From Paenibacillus sp. FSL R5-0623 (GTDB taxonomy: Bacteria > Bacillota > Bacilli > Paenibacillales > Paenibacillaceae), in contig NZ_CP150233.1 in the NCBI RefSeq assembly GCF_037974265.1, positions 6,696,001-6,760,000 of the forward strand: 64,000 bases of DNA, written 5' to 3'. A program made the translations under genes and the position numbers. The notes under the pieces were generated by a model. The model was not told where the DNA came from, ran no database searches, and saw only the letters and a list, made by a program, of their open reading frames with translations. This document shows, piece after piece, positions 34,643 to 44,018 of this stretch (position 1 is the first letter of the stretch; every line of letters starts with the position of its first letter).

Positions 34643-35752
34643 TTACTTTTTAATACTTTTCTGTAAATTGACTTCTCCCAATAAAGGAAAAAGATTATCA
34701 AACAGATGTGTGTTACCGTCAAATACATATCCACCTGGATAACGAGTGTCCTTACCACGCAACGTAGTCATATGGTTATACAACTGTTTGGCCCATTTTG
34801 GATCACCTGAACGAACAGCGAGTAAGATGGCGAGGCCATATACCGAGGAAGATTCATAAGAGACGGCAGGTGTGCGTGATTCTCGGTTATACTGTCCGGG
34901 CAGCTGATGCCGGGTGTTGAACTCCTTTTTCAAAAAAGAAATGAGCTTGTCCGGTTTGCGATCGGTCACGGTTAGATGATTCGCCACAATCAACTGGTCG
35001 ATCAGATTCACCGTATCATCATACGCATATTTTTTATGGACTACATCGAAGGTCTTCGGATAGAACAATCCATCGTCAGGCATCTTCTTCAGCAAAGCTT
35101 CGTACTTGGCATAGGTTCCCGGTTCCACCATCTGATGTTTTTCCATCAATTGAAGAGACGGGAGATCAACATAAACCAGGCTTAATGTATCTGTGGAGTG
35201 ACCACTCGCAAAATCGTGAAAATCCACATAATATCCTTTATTCTGAACCGATTGCGAAAGTGTACGGGATATTTCCGAAGCCGTTTCCAGCTTGGCTTCT
35301 CTTCCTTGTTTCCATTGATCTACTGCCTTTAATAAAGCACCCACAATTCGAAAATCATCGCCAAGCGCGTTGGTAGTCACTTGGGATTCACCTTCGGCAT
35401 CCAGCTTCCAGGCTATATATTTTTGCGGCATGAGGAAATAGGTGGTCAGCAGTTCATAGCTTTCTTCGAATAACGCCTGATCATTCTTGGCCACAGCATA
35501 TTGCATCCAAAGACCAAGTGACTCAGATAAAGCCTCTCTGCCTGCTACGATATCCGCTCTCTCTGAGGTAGCATCTTGCAAATAGGTTGCAATTGTACCA
35601 TTGGGATTAGTCATATGATCTTGAACAAAGGATACCGTAGGGGATGATTCATTCATCACGAACCGCTCCTTCACAAAAATAATTAACGCTGCCGTGATAC
35701 TGACTGACAATATGATCCACCACGTTAGCCTTTTCCGGTTTACCCGTTTCAT
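34643..35752 (-). CDS. Membrane-anchored GH8-like glycosidase, YdaJ-like
   Basis: 369 residues from ATG 35752, which has SD AGGAGGG; an in-frame ATG at 35857 overlaps the MarR stop (ATGA) but lacks a ribosome binding site and would add a hydrophilic extension. N-terminal signal anchor (MKRVNRKRLTWWIILSVSI), then an (alpha/alpha)6 domain with 'ESLGLWMQYAVAKNDQALFE' and 'YESSSVYGLAILL', as in family 8 glycosidases and YdaJ. Likely trims the exopolysaccharide at the outer face, as BcsZ-type enzymes do for cellulose. Part of the MarR-GH8-GGDEF-miniprotein-GT2 operon. Confidence 0.83.
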   Translation of the reverse strand: MKRVNRKRLTWWIILSVSITAALIIFVKERFVMNESSPTVSFVQDHMTNPNGTIATYLQDATSERADIVAGREALSESLGLWMQYAVAKNDQALFEESYELLTTYFLMPQKYIAWKLDAEGESQVTTNALGDDFRIVGALLKAVDQWKQGREAKLETASEISRTLSQSVQNKGYYVDFHDFASGHSTDTLSLVYVDLPSLQLMEKHQMVEPGTYAKYEALLKKMPDDGLFYPKTFDVVHKKYAYDDTVNLIDQLIVANHLTVTDRKPDKLISFLKKEFNTRHQLPGQYNRESRTPAVSYESSSVYGLAILLAVRSGDPKWAKQLYNHMTTLRGKDTRYPGGYVFDGNTHLFDNLFPLLGEVNLQKSIKK

Positions 35753-35853
35753 GGCTCCCTCCTGGACTGATGTTTCTCTGGCATAATGGCTCTTATCCTT
35801 TAGATAGGTTCGGCTAGAGTCTGGGATGGAGGGGTCAAGGATCGTTCCTCTGT

Positions 35854-36333
35854 TCATTCCGAAATATCCATGTAGGATCGTCGTCCACCCTTTTTGACAA
35901 ATTTCCAGTCCACCTCGATATTATGGCGCATTCGACGGAGAAGCATGACCGCGGTCTCGATCTCTTCCTCCGTCAGACCATCCAGCGTCACCTGATCCGA
36001 ATGTACGCCCTCTTTACGAATGAATTCCCATGCTTCCAGCCCAGCTTCGGTGGGATACAACACCTTATTCTTCTTATTACCCATTGCTGGCTGTTTAATA
36101 ATGAATCCATCGGATTCGAGTTTGCTAATAGCTCTGGCCGCCGTCGTGCGATCCACTTTGATCAGTTCAGCAAGCTGATTCGGTATAATGCCCGGATTCT
36201 CACAGATTCGATACAGATATAGATATTGTCCACGGGACAGGTTCAAATGCTGAAACTCGACGTTACTGATTGAATCCAGACAGCGGGCAATCATACCAAT
36301 TTCACGCAGCACTTCTTTTTTCTCAGTCAACAC
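35854..36333 (-). CDS. MarR family regulator of the exopolysaccharide operon
   Basis: 159 residues from the GTG at 36333, about seven bases after the SD AGGGG; longer frames run back through the promoter. Winged helix: 'IPNQLAELIKVDRTTAARAI' and 'KLESDGFIIKQPAMGNKKNK', the wing 'KKNKVLYPTEAG' being typical. First gene of the operon, divergent from a GNAT gene. A perfect inverted repeat just upstream of its start (36354-36367) suggests autoregulation. Confidence 0.85.
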   Translation of the reverse strand: MLTEKKEVLREIGMIARCLDSISNVEFQHLNLSRGQYLYLYRICENPGIIPNQLAELIKVDRTTAARAISKLESDGFIIKQPAMGNKKNKVLYPTEAGLEAWEFIRKEGVHSDQVTLDGLTEEEIETAVMLLRRMRHNIEVDWKFVKKGGRRSYMDISE

Positions 36334-36349
36334 ACTCACGCCCCTATAA

Positions 36350-36372
36350 AATTGTTGCATTCGCAACATAAT
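36350..36372. promoter_or_regulatory. Putative MarR operator
   Basis: GTTGC-ATTC-GCAAC (36354-36367), extended outward as AATTGTTGC/GCAACATAATT. It overlaps the region between the divergent MarR and GNAT genes. Confidence 0.6.
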
Positions 36373-36479
36373 TGATGGTATAACTACTGTTGAAAAGAAC
36401 GAGATTCGTTCCACATTCCTGTTATGTACCAGTTTATCACGTCAGGATAACATTACGATCACCCAAAGGAGAAACATTC

Positions 36480-36920
36480 ATGAATACAACGATTGTTGAA
36501 GTTAATAACCAGGAATTGCTCGATGCCTGCTTCGCCATTCGCACCGCTATTTTTGTTGAAGAACAAGGTGTACCCGCAGCGGATGAATTCGATGCTTATG
36601 ATACATTAGAAGCGGAGGCGCGCCATATTCTGCTCTACGTAGACGGAGTACCTGCTGCTTCCTCCAGACTGCGCATTGTGGAACAGGTCGCCAAATTGGA
36701 ACGGATCTGTGTCATGCTCGATTACCGTAAACACGGCCTGGGCCGTGTGCTGATCGACAAGCTGGAACAGATGGCTGTTGCTGAAGGTCTTGAGAAAGCC
36801 AAGCTGCACGCACAGGTACAAGCTTCCGGGTTCTACGAACGTCTTGGATATGCACCCGCGTCGGAAGTATTTATGGAAGACGGCATTCCCCATCTGCTGA
36901 TGACCAAAAAACTGAAATAA
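36480..36920 (+). CDS. GNAT family N-acetyltransferase, ElaA/YjcF-like
   Basis: 146 residues from ATG 36480 with SD AAAGGAG; a longer frame lacks one. 'AIRTAIFVEEQGVPAADEFD' is the start motif of the YjcF/ElaA group, 'LERICVMLDYRKHGLGRVLI' holds the acetyl-CoA pyrophosphate loop (RKHGLG), and 'HAQVQASGFYERLGY' the C-terminal motif B. Transfers an acetyl group to an amine; target unknown. Divergent from the MarR gene and shares its putative operator. Terminator follows. Confidence 0.87.
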   Translation: MNTTIVEVNNQELLDACFAIRTAIFVEEQGVPAADEFDAYDTLEAEARHILLYVDGVPAASSRLRIVEQVAKLERICVMLDYRKHGLGRVLIDKLEQMAVAEGLEKAKLHAQVQASGFYERLGYAPASEVFMEDGIPHLLMTKKLK

Positions 36921-36930
36921 ATGACATTCC

Positions 36931-36977
36931 AAAAAACGCCTCCGTTATCACTTCTCAGTGATATACAGAGGCGTTTT
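36931..36977 (+). terminator. Rho-independent terminator
   Basis: AAAACGCCTC (36933-36942) with GAGGCGTTTT (36968-36977) and an inner TTATCAC/GTGATA stem. Confidence 0.82.
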
Positions 36978-37090
36978 GCATTCAAGCAACGCATTCATGA
37001 GTGACTACAACGGTAAATAGCATGTACAAAGTATAGGCACTGATTATAATAACCATGCATTCTACTTACTTGCCAGCTCCGTGCTGTGCC

Positions 37091-38185
37091 TTATCCCATT
37101 GCCAGACGGTCTGGCTCGGATTCGGCAGCGTTGTTCTTCATTTGTTTACTACGCAACTGCCCGCAGGCGGCATCGATATCGGTACCATGTTCCATACGTA
37201 CAGTCGAGTTGATGTTGTTCTTTTTGAGTGTATCATAGAAGCCCAGAATCGATTCTTCTGTACTCCGTTGATACTGACTGTGCTCATCCACCGGGTTGTA
37301 TGGGATCAGATTCACACTGACCATACTTCTGCGACTGGACAACAGTTCAGCGAGCTCCGCGGCATGCTCACGTTGATCGTTAACATCACGCAATAGGATG
37401 TACTCAAACATGATACGTTTGTTCGTTGTAGCCAAATAATAATCCACCGCATCCATCAATTGCTCAATCGGGAAAGCCCGGTTGATCTTCATGATGTGTG
37501 TGCGCAGTTCATTATTCGGTGCATGCAGAGAGATCGCCAGATTAACCTGCAGACTGCTGTCTGCAAATTCCTTGATTTTGTCCGGAAGGCCACTCGTGGA
37601 CACAGTAATCCGTTTGGCGGCAAGTGCCAGTCCTTTGCGATCTTTAATGACCTCGATGAAATCACTCATGTGCTGGAAGTTATCAAATGGTTCACCAATA
37701 CCCATCACAACCACGTTGGTTACCCGTTCGTCTTGACCCGCTGCATCCAGATGTCGCTGCACATGCATAATCTGTTCCACAATCTCTCCAGCGGTCAGGT
37801 CTCGGCTCTTCTTGATCAGACCGCTCGCACAGAAGCTACAACCAATATTACAGCCCACTTGTGTGGTCACACAAACGGTAAGCCCGTATTTTTGCCGCAT
37901 CAATACCGTCTCAATCAGGTTGCCATCCTGCATCCGAAGCAGAAATTTCACGGTACCATCTGCTGATTCCTGCTTCACATGTTCGCTCAGAGAGTTCATT
38001 GTGAAATGCTCGGAGAGTACATCCAGACATTCCTGACGGACATCAGACATCGCAGGAAAATCGTGTACACGCTCTTGATATAACCATTCCCAGATCCGGG
38101 ATGCACGGGATTTCTTCTGCCCATGCTCCGGCAGCCAGGAACGTAATTGCTCTAATGTTAATCCATATATGGATGACTTGTTCAT
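37091..38185 (-). CDS. rlmN: Radical SAM 23S rRNA (A2503-C2) methyltransferase RlmN
   Basis: 364 residues. The radical-SAM cluster motif is CNIGCSFC at 112-119, and the second catalytic cysteine lies in the C-terminal 'DIDAACGQL'. Hallmarks 'GLTLEQLRSWL', 'VLMRQKYGLTVCVTTQVGC' and 'VVMGIGEPFDNF' fit RlmN, which methylates A2503 in 23S rRNA and A37 in some tRNAs through a methyl-cysteine intermediate. Cfr-type resistance enzymes are relatives, but the spacing and flanks here follow RlmN. Paenibacilli may carry more than one copy; whether this is the main one cannot be told. Monocistronic. Confidence 0.9.
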   Translation of the reverse strand: MNKSSIYGLTLEQLRSWLPEHGQKKSRASRIWEWLYQERVHDFPAMSDVRQECLDVLSEHFTMNSLSEHVKQESADGTVKFLLRMQDGNLIETVLMRQKYGLTVCVTTQVGCNIGCSFCASGLIKKSRDLTAGEIVEQIMHVQRHLDAAGQDERVTNVVVMGIGEPFDNFQHMSDFIEVIKDRKGLALAAKRITVSTSGLPDKIKEFADSSLQVNLAISLHAPNNELRTHIMKINRAFPIEQLMDAVDYYLATTNKRIMFEYILLRDVNDQREHAAELAELLSSRRSMVSVNLIPYNPVDEHSQYQRSTEESILGFYDTLKKNNINSTVRMEHGTDIDAACGQLRSKQMKNNAAESEPDRLAMG

Positions 38186-38362
38186 TGTATAATCCTCTTT
38201 TCGCTAAAAAGCTATGGCTTATCGGTCCTACCCAAAAAACCTCTACTCCGTATTGTCCCAAAATTGAAGCGGGAAAACAAGGGCTTTAGCATTTCTTCCA
38301 AGAGGTTTTATCTATGGCAAATCTGCACAACAGACAACATTTATACCTATCTGGTCTTCAGT

Positions 38363-39718
38363 TTAGAAGTGAATGATACCGGAAGTGTGCAGTAGAACCA
38401 GCAGAACCAGGATCGGTGCCACGTAACGAAGCATGAACAACCACACCCGGAACCATCCGGAACGCAGTCCTGAAGCTTCCGCAGCCGTTTTCCAGAAGTA
38501 TCCGGCAAAAATCGTCACAAGCAATCCACCCACAGGCAGCAGGATGTTGGATGCTACAAAGTCCATCCAGTCGAACACACTCTTCGATCCAATGGTCCAT
38601 TCAGGCAGCAAGCCGAGCGACAATACTGAGGGAAGTCCCACGATGAAGACTGCGAGTGATATCACCCATACTGCCCGACTGCGGCTCCAGGACAGACGTT
38701 CCATGAAATATTTCACCGGAACTTCCAGCAAGGATACTCCCGAAGTCAATGCGGCAATAGCCAGCAGGATGAAGAACAGTCCGCCAAACAGGAATCCAAG
38801 CGGCATAGCCGAGAAGGCTGCCGGAAGCGCTATAAAGATGAGTGACGGTCCTTGGTCCGGTGCAATACCAAACGAGAATGTCGTTGGGAAGATGATCAGG
38901 CCGGCAATGAACGCATAGAGCAGGTCACCCGCCCCAACAGCGATGGTGGCTGCTCCGAGTGATTGATTTTTGTCCACATACGAACCATAGGTTATTAGAA
39001 TACCCATACCGAGTGACAGCGAGAAGAAGGCATGTCCGAGCGCCACCAACGCTGATTCCGTTGTAAGTTGTGAGAAATCAGGATTCAGGAAAAAGGAAAC
39101 CCCTGCTCCTGCACCAGGTAACGTTACGGCCCGGATCATCAAGACAATGAGCAACACCAGCATGGCGGGAATTAACACTTTGTTAAACTTCTCAATCCCG
39201 TTAGATACCCCTTTGGCTACAATCCAGCCTACGATAAGTACCGAGACCAGTTGCCACACGATCGGCATATAACCGCCTACGAAGGAATTGAATTGTCCCG
39301 CATAATCCGGATTGTTAAACAATGTCCCACTGAAGGACGTAATCGCATATTGCAAGGTCCAGCCTGCAATAATGACATAAAAAGAAAGGATGATAAAAGG
39401 TGTCAGTACTTGCAGCAAACCGGCTGCGAGCCAGCCTTTATGTCCGCCTGCTTTGATAAAAGCAGTTGCAGCACTTCCTCTGCCACTACGACCAATCGCA
39501 AGTTCTGCGAGCAGCACCGGCAGACCAATCAGCAGCAAACAAACGATGAAGAGCAGGAAAAACGCAGCTCCTCCGTTCTCCCCCGTAATGTACGGGAATT
39601 TCCACATGTTACCCAGACCAACCGAACTACCAATGGCTGCCAGAATGAATCCGGCGCGAGAGAAGCGCTCACCTTTGCCAGTGTTGTCTTGATCGAGATT
39701 AGGCTTACTAAAATTCAT
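38363..39718 (-). CDS. Neurotransmitter:sodium symporter family transporter
   Basis: 451 residues with about eleven spans. The first spans show the family signature 'SRAGFILAAIGSSVGLGNMW' and 'FPYITGENGGAAFFLLF', the unwound TM1 that binds sodium and substrate. Bacterial members (LeuT, TnaT, YocR/YhdH of B. subtilis) import amino acids with Na+. The eleven rather than twelve spans is normal in bacteria. SD GGAGTAG before ATG. Single gene between rlmN and greA. Confidence 0.92.
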   Translation of the reverse strand: MNFSKPNLDQDNTGKGERFSRAGFILAAIGSSVGLGNMWKFPYITGENGGAAFFLLFIVCLLLIGLPVLLAELAIGRSGRGSAATAFIKAGGHKGWLAAGLLQVLTPFIILSFYVIIAGWTLQYAITSFSGTLFNNPDYAGQFNSFVGGYMPIVWQLVSVLIVGWIVAKGVSNGIEKFNKVLIPAMLVLLIVLMIRAVTLPGAGAGVSFFLNPDFSQLTTESALVALGHAFFSLSLGMGILITYGSYVDKNQSLGAATIAVGAGDLLYAFIAGLIIFPTTFSFGIAPDQGPSLIFIALPAAFSAMPLGFLFGGLFFILLAIAALTSGVSLLEVPVKYFMERLSWSRSRAVWVISLAVFIVGLPSVLSLGLLPEWTIGSKSVFDWMDFVASNILLPVGGLLVTIFAGYFWKTAAEASGLRSGWFRVWLFMLRYVAPILVLLVLLHTSGIIHF

Positions 39719-39945
39719 CGTATCTACTCCATCACTTTAAAGTTTTCCCGTAATTATATACTACTCACCTTGTCAGGTCATTCGAAATTCGAAATTTGTC
39801 GAAATGTTATTTTTTTACATATAAAACAAACGGAAATCTTCATCTCATAAGTTCCTTAAACACAGTATGTGATAAAGTCCGTTAGTCCAACCGTATGAAG
39901 TTACAACAAACCCATATTCACAAACGTTCAAAGCCCAATAGAATC

Positions 39946-39999
39946 AAAAAGAGGTGTCCCGTCAGCCACTTGGATGACTGCGGAGCACCTCTCTTTTTG
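39946..39999. terminator. Rho-independent terminator of greA, bidirectional
   Basis: AAAAAGAGGTG (39946-39956) with CACCTCTCTTTTT (39986-39998), with A and T runs at each side. Confidence 0.8.
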
Positions 40000-40001
40000 A
40001 A

Positions 40002-40478
40002 TTACACTTTGATTTGAAGTAACTCGTACTTGATAACGCCCATCGGAGCATTGACATGAATGACGCTGCCCACTTCTTTGCCCATCAATTCCTTGCCCAG
40101 CGGGCTCTCGTACGAAATTTTATTATCCGCAACATCGGCCTCGGCAGGACCAACCACTTTATATTCAATCTTCTCGGCGAACTCAATGTCATTAAGTAAC
40201 ACCGTCGATCCAATGCTCACTTTGTTGGAGTCTATATTGTCTGAAGAGATGACTCTTGCTTTTGTCAACATCTTCTCCAGAATCAAAATCCGTGTCTCCA
40301 TAAAGGCCTGATCATCTTTGGCTGAATGATACTCACTATTTTCCTTCAGGTCACCGTAACTGATCGCGAGTTTCAGACGAGCTGCCAGTTCCTTACGCTT
40401 CACCGTCTTCAAATCCTTCAGTTCGTCCTCCAGCTTTTCCAAGCCTTCCTGTGTCAAAATCACTTCATCATTAGCCAT
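40002..40478 (-). CDS. greA: Transcription elongation factor GreA
   Basis: 158 residues, full length for the family. N-terminal antiparallel coiled coil with the acidic tip 'ISYGDLKENSEYHSAKDDQ' whose Asp and Glu position Mg2+ in the RNA polymerase active site; C-terminal FKBP-like domain ('ISYESPLGKELMGKEVGS'). It rescues backtracked RNA polymerase by stimulating transcript cleavage. SD AGGAGATGG before ATG; monocistronic. Confidence 0.96.
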   Translation of the reverse strand: MANDEVILTQEGLEKLEDELKDLKTVKRKELAARLKLAISYGDLKENSEYHSAKDDQAFMETRILILEKMLTKARVISSDNIDSNKVSIGSTVLLNDIEFAEKIEYKVVGPAEADVADNKISYESPLGKELMGKEVGSVIHVNAPMGVIKYELLQIKV

Positions 40479-40767
40479 TTTTCCATCTCCTAATCCTGCT
40501 ATCTATCTATATTCTAACCTATATCCACTCCAAAGGGTTAGCATACCCCGGAAAAAGAAATAGCTCATCCATATATTGTATTCCAATGAAATCAGAACCA
40601 TGTCCATCTCTTGAGATGATTTTCAAGGCTATGTTCAATAATTGTACCGTTACAATCTGCGCAACTGATGATGTTGTTTTCATCCGTTCACTTTTACAAT
40701 GAACTCAGGGCAGCAGACGTTTTACAATCATCGCTTGCAGCCCACTATATGACGTGAGGTGATCTGA

Positions 40768-41640
40768 ATGATTGAACTATTGAATGCATCTGAAATACAA
40801 GCCTACCTGAGACGGATTGGCATTGATGTTATAAAGAAACCTACACTGGAATTCTTATTTGAACTCCAACGAGCACATGTGCAATATTTATCCTGGCAAA
40901 CGGTCGATATTTTTGCAGGTCGTCCTGCGGGAATCAGTCTTCAAGAATCGATTCAACTTATATTACAGGGAAGCAGCGGCTACTGCTTTCATCTGAATGG
41001 TGCATTTAGTGTTCTTCTCCGCTCGCTGGGATATACGGTTAATTGGCATCGCGGGGGAGTACAGCCTCATGGGGAACACCCCCGTGTGAACTCATTCCAT
41101 CTCGGTCTGTCTGTGCTGCTGCCGAATGCTGACCCGACAGTTGAGCGCTGGATTGTAGATGTAGGTCTGGGCGGAATGCCCTTTGAACCTCTACCACTTC
41201 GTTATGGAACCTATGGTTCAGCTCCGTTCACGTATCAGTTAATGCCATCATCTGTTGCTGCTGAGGGATGGCGGCTTGAGTACGAGCCGAATGGTCCGAG
41301 TGAAGGAGTCGACTATGCTCCCGAGATAGTCCACGATCTGGGGGAGTTCATTCCCAAACATGAATTCTACAGTCGGGCGGCCGAATCACCTTGGCATAAC
41401 GCATTTTTACTTCGTCAGCGAGATGAGATCCGCAGTCATGAACTACGTGGATGTATGCTTCGAACACATGATATCGATGGAATCCGGAAAACGGAGATCC
41501 AGAGTTATACCGAATGGCGTAACGTATTAACTGAAATATTCCATGAACCATTGGTGAACTACAGCGAACTGGAATGCCAGGACATATGGGAGCGAGTGCA
41601 GGATACACATATGGAATGGAAACAAGCGCAAGAAGCATGA
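40768..41640 (+). CDS. Arylamine N-acetyltransferase family protein
   Basis: 290 residues, usual length for the family. Cys-His-Asp triad visible: 'GYCFHLNGAF' (Cys 73), 'NSFHLGLSVLL' (His 111) and 'WIVDVGLGG' (Asp 131). Such enzymes acetylate arylamines from acetyl-CoA; homologues such as RifF instead close amide bonds in antibiotic assembly. SD GAGGTGAT before ATG. An Sfp-type carrier-protein transferase follows 80 bp later on the same strand, which makes a link to secondary metabolism possible though no synthase is in view. Confidence 0.87.
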   Translation: MIELLNASEIQAYLRRIGIDVIKKPTLEFLFELQRAHVQYLSWQTVDIFAGRPAGISLQESIQLILQGSSGYCFHLNGAFSVLLRSLGYTVNWHRGGVQPHGEHPRVNSFHLGLSVLLPNADPTVERWIVDVGLGGMPFEPLPLRYGTYGSAPFTYQLMPSSVAAEGWRLEYEPNGPSEGVDYAPEIVHDLGEFIPKHEFYSRAAESPWHNAFLLRQRDEIRSHELRGCMLRTHDIDGIRKTEIQSYTEWRNVLTEIFHEPLVNYSELECQDIWERVQDTHMEWKQAQEA

Positions 41641-41720
41641 TGATTTGGGAGGAAGATTGAGGGTCCAATCCATATAAAGGAAAGTTGTTGAACTTCGCCG
41701 AATACGTATTCAGGTGATTA

Positions 41721-42407
41721 ATGATGATAACTATTCGTGTGCTCCAAGTTCCAGAAGTATTGCCCGAGGCGTACTGGAACCACTTTTTGTCGCAAGTTTC
41801 TGCCGAGCGACGTGCTCAGGCTTCGCGTTTTGTGCGTCAGGCTGACGCGTATCGCTCCGTGCTGGGAGAGATATTGACTCGTGTGACTTTGAGCAAGTTA
41901 ACTGGACTGAGACCTGCTGAGCTTTCTTTTACCCGTAATTCCTACGGCAAACCTTCGCTCAGTCACCATTCGGATGTACCATTCAACGTCTCCCATTCTG
42001 GTGATTGGATTGCGCTGATCTCCGGCAGTACAGATGAACTGGGCGTGGATGTGGAAAAAATAGCTCCAATTGACATGCAGATTGCAGAGCGTTTCTTCTC
42101 TCCTAAGGAGAGCCAGTTCTTGGCTGCGGAGCCTGACGATCGTCAGCTGGAAACCTTCTACCGTCTATGGACGCTGAAGGAAAGTTATATCAAGGCAGTC
42201 GGTATGGGCCTGTCTATACCACTGGACTCCTTCGCCATCCTTCCCAATGAGCGGGAAGATTGGCATTGCGAGCAGGCTTCGGCACATCGCTTCTATAGTC
42301 AGCGTTTGGATGATCAGCATATGCTTGCAGCCTGTTCAGCTGGGGGAGAGCTGCCGAGCAAGCCGGAAATTGTAACCTTGGAGAATCTGTATACGGATTT
42401 GGTTTAG
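41721..42407 (+). CDS. 4'-phosphopantetheinyl transferase, Sfp type
   Basis: 228 residues. Motifs: 'FNVSHSGDWIAL' (P2), 'GVDVEKI' with Mg-binding Asp 110 and Glu 112, and 'FYRLWTLKESYIKAVG' with Glu 154 (P3). It transfers phosphopantetheine from CoA onto a serine of carrier domains in non-ribosomal peptide, polyketide or fatty acid synthases. The length and 'LGVDVE' fit the broad-range Sfp group rather than AcpS. SD AGGTGAT, followed by a strong terminator. Confidence 0.93.
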   Translation: MMITIRVLQVPEVLPEAYWNHFLSQVSAERRAQASRFVRQADAYRSVLGEILTRVTLSKLTGLRPAELSFTRNSYGKPSLSHHSDVPFNVSHSGDWIALISGSTDELGVDVEKIAPIDMQIAERFFSPKESQFLAAEPDDRQLETFYRLWTLKESYIKAVGMGLSIPLDSFAILPNEREDWHCEQASAHRFYSQRLDDQHMLAACSAGGELPSKPEIVTLENLYTDLV

Positions 42408-42492
42408 TGCGCGGCTAGGTGGGGCTTAACGAGTTGGAATCAGTTGAGTTATGTAAGAGGCCGCCATTAATAATATCCTGCTAAGGTTAATC

Positions 42493-42532
42493 AAAAAAGC
42501 TAACGACGTGAGTATCACGCGTTAGCTTTTTA
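42493..42532. terminator. Bidirectional rho-independent terminator
   Basis: AAAAAAGCTAACG (42493-42505) with CGTTAGCTTTTT (42520-42531), a perfect 12-bp stem. Confidence 0.88.
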
Positions 42533-42580
42533 GCTTTAAATACACACTCCGTTTACGTCTATCTGACGCATTGAATAGGA

Positions 42581-43327
42581 CTAGTCCCGGCTCCGCAATT
42601 TGCCAAGCAGACGGATGATCTCAATGTACAGCCAAACCAGTGTAACCATCAATCCAAATGCACCGTACCACTCCATGTACTTGGGCGCACCACGTTCAGC
42701 ACCACCCTCGATGAAGTCAAAATCAAGGACCAGATTGAGAGCAGCCACAATGACGATAACGACCGAAATACCGATGCCGATCAAGCTGTTATCATGCAGA
42801 TATGGGATCGTAATGCCGAAGAAACCCAGTACAAAGCTCAGCAGATACATGATCATGATACCGCCAGTTGCAGCCACGACCCCAAGCTTGAAGTTCTCCG
42901 TAGCTTTGATCAATCTGGTTTTGTATGCCACCAGCAGAGCGATGAATACAGCCATAGTCAACAAGGCCGCCTGCAAGGTAATTCCGTTATACAGTGACTC
43001 ATAGGTCGCGGAGAGTGCTCCCAGGAACAGTCCTTCTGCCACGGCATAGACGGGTACCAGATAAGGTGCCGCTACGGGTTTGAACGAAATGACAAGCGCC
43101 AGAATGAAACCAACGATTAATCCACCATAAGCAAGCGGCATCACTTGTTGTCCGTTAAAGAACATCATCCAGGTTGCAAATGCACTGCCCAGCAGGATCA
43201 CCAGCGTAATAAACGCTTTATTCACCGTGCCGTTGATCGTCATGTAATTCTGATATCGATCTTCTCCATATCCTCTGTTTTCAAACGTGCTGTCTTTAAG
43301 TGTAGGGTTACCGCTACGACCGATCAA
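42581..43327 (-). CDS. Bax inhibitor-1/YccA-like membrane protein
   Basis: 248 residues from the TTG at 43327, six bases after SD GAGGTG; GTG codons at 43330 and 43336 overlap the SD. Hydrophilic N-terminus (MIGRSGNPTLKD), then seven spans with 'VAEGLFLGALSATYES' and 'LVLDFDFIEGGAERGAP' as in the BaxI_1 branch (PF12811). Distant members such as YetJ conduct calcium in a pH-dependent way; the function of this branch is not known. Single gene. Confidence 0.87.
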   Translation of the reverse strand: MIGRSGNPTLKDSTFENRGYGEDRYQNYMTINGTVNKAFITLVILLGSAFATWMMFFNGQQVMPLAYGGLIVGFILALVISFKPVAAPYLVPVYAVAEGLFLGALSATYESLYNGITLQAALLTMAVFIALLVAYKTRLIKATENFKLGVVAATGGIMIMYLLSFVLGFFGITIPYLHDNSLIGIGISVVIVIVAALNLVLDFDFIEGGAERGAPKYMEWYGAFGLMVTLVWLYIEIIRLLGKLRSRD

Positions 43328-43534
43328 CACAATCACCTCGTCATATGTATTTGGTATATCTGTGATACTGGCTTGGGCTTACTACGTTTCAAATTCTACA
43401 AGCTATTCCCTCGAAAAGATTAGGATGGCACCAGAAGGAATCGGATGCAATTCTTCGATTACATCCCTACCCCCTGGCGCAACACTTAGGACATATGTCC
43501 CAGACATTGCATGTTCATGTGCTTTTTAAGCGTC

Positions 43535-43891
43535 TTATTTGTACAACACTTTATCTACATTGTATTTCGCACGCATCGTGTTGATGATATACGTCTCGTA
43601 AATTTCACGATCTACCGGATCTTCAACCAGGCATACTTCAATCTTCGTTACTTCCTCGCGGTGATTCTTGATTGGTGATACGGTGTCTTCAAAATGCTTT
43701 TTGATGCGGGGTCTTAATTTACGTGCTTTACCGACAAATAACAACTCTCCAGCGGCATTGTAAAACATGAAAATCCCGCCTAGTTCCCGAGTAATCAGGT
43801 GAAAATCAGTAAATCCATAAATGTGACTAAGCTGTGGATCAACCTGCTTTGTGATGGTTACATCCGGTGTTGGCACAGTAATATTAATCAA
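43535..43891 (-). CDS. GIY-YIG-fold protein with both motif tyrosines replaced
   Basis: 118 residues if the TTG at 43891 is used (SD GAGGAAG eleven bases upstream); a longer frame begins at 43933. The GIY-YIG domain spans about residues 36-115: where the family has GIY and YIG this protein has GIF and FVG ('GGIFMFYNAAGELLFVGKAR'). The following arginine-rich helix (KLRPRIKKHF) and the metal-binding Glu region ('DREIYETYIINTMRAKYN') are kept. With both tyrosines changed to Phe, ordinary nuclease action is doubtful; a DNA-binding role or altered chemistry is possible. Monocistronic. Confidence 0.82.
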   Translation of the reverse strand: MINITVPTPDVTITKQVDPQLSHIYGFTDFHLITRELGGIFMFYNAAGELLFVGKARKLRPRIKKHFEDTVSPIKNHREEVTKIEVCLVEDPVDREIYETYIINTMRAKYNVDKVLYK

Positions 43892-44018
43892 TAGGCTCAC
43901 TTCCTCATTATCTATAGGTTTAGATCTTATCACATATTATAAAGGGACACCATTTCATTCTATATGAAGTACAATTCACGCAATTTTCGCTATTACGACA
44001 AATATTTCAAAAAAAAGG

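Noticed and set aside
37091..38185. Cfr-type antibiotic resistance methyltransferase
   Set aside because: The motif flanks (VTTQVGC, MGIGEPFDNF) and length fit RlmN better; no resistance context.
39251..39850. 199-codon plus-strand frame opposite the sodium symporter
   Set aside because: Mirror of a conserved membrane protein; low-complexity translation and no SD.
40768..42407. Part of an antibiotic biosynthesis cluster (acetyltransferase plus Sfp)
   Set aside because: No synthase, transporter or tailoring gene of a cluster is adjacent; both genes also occur alone.
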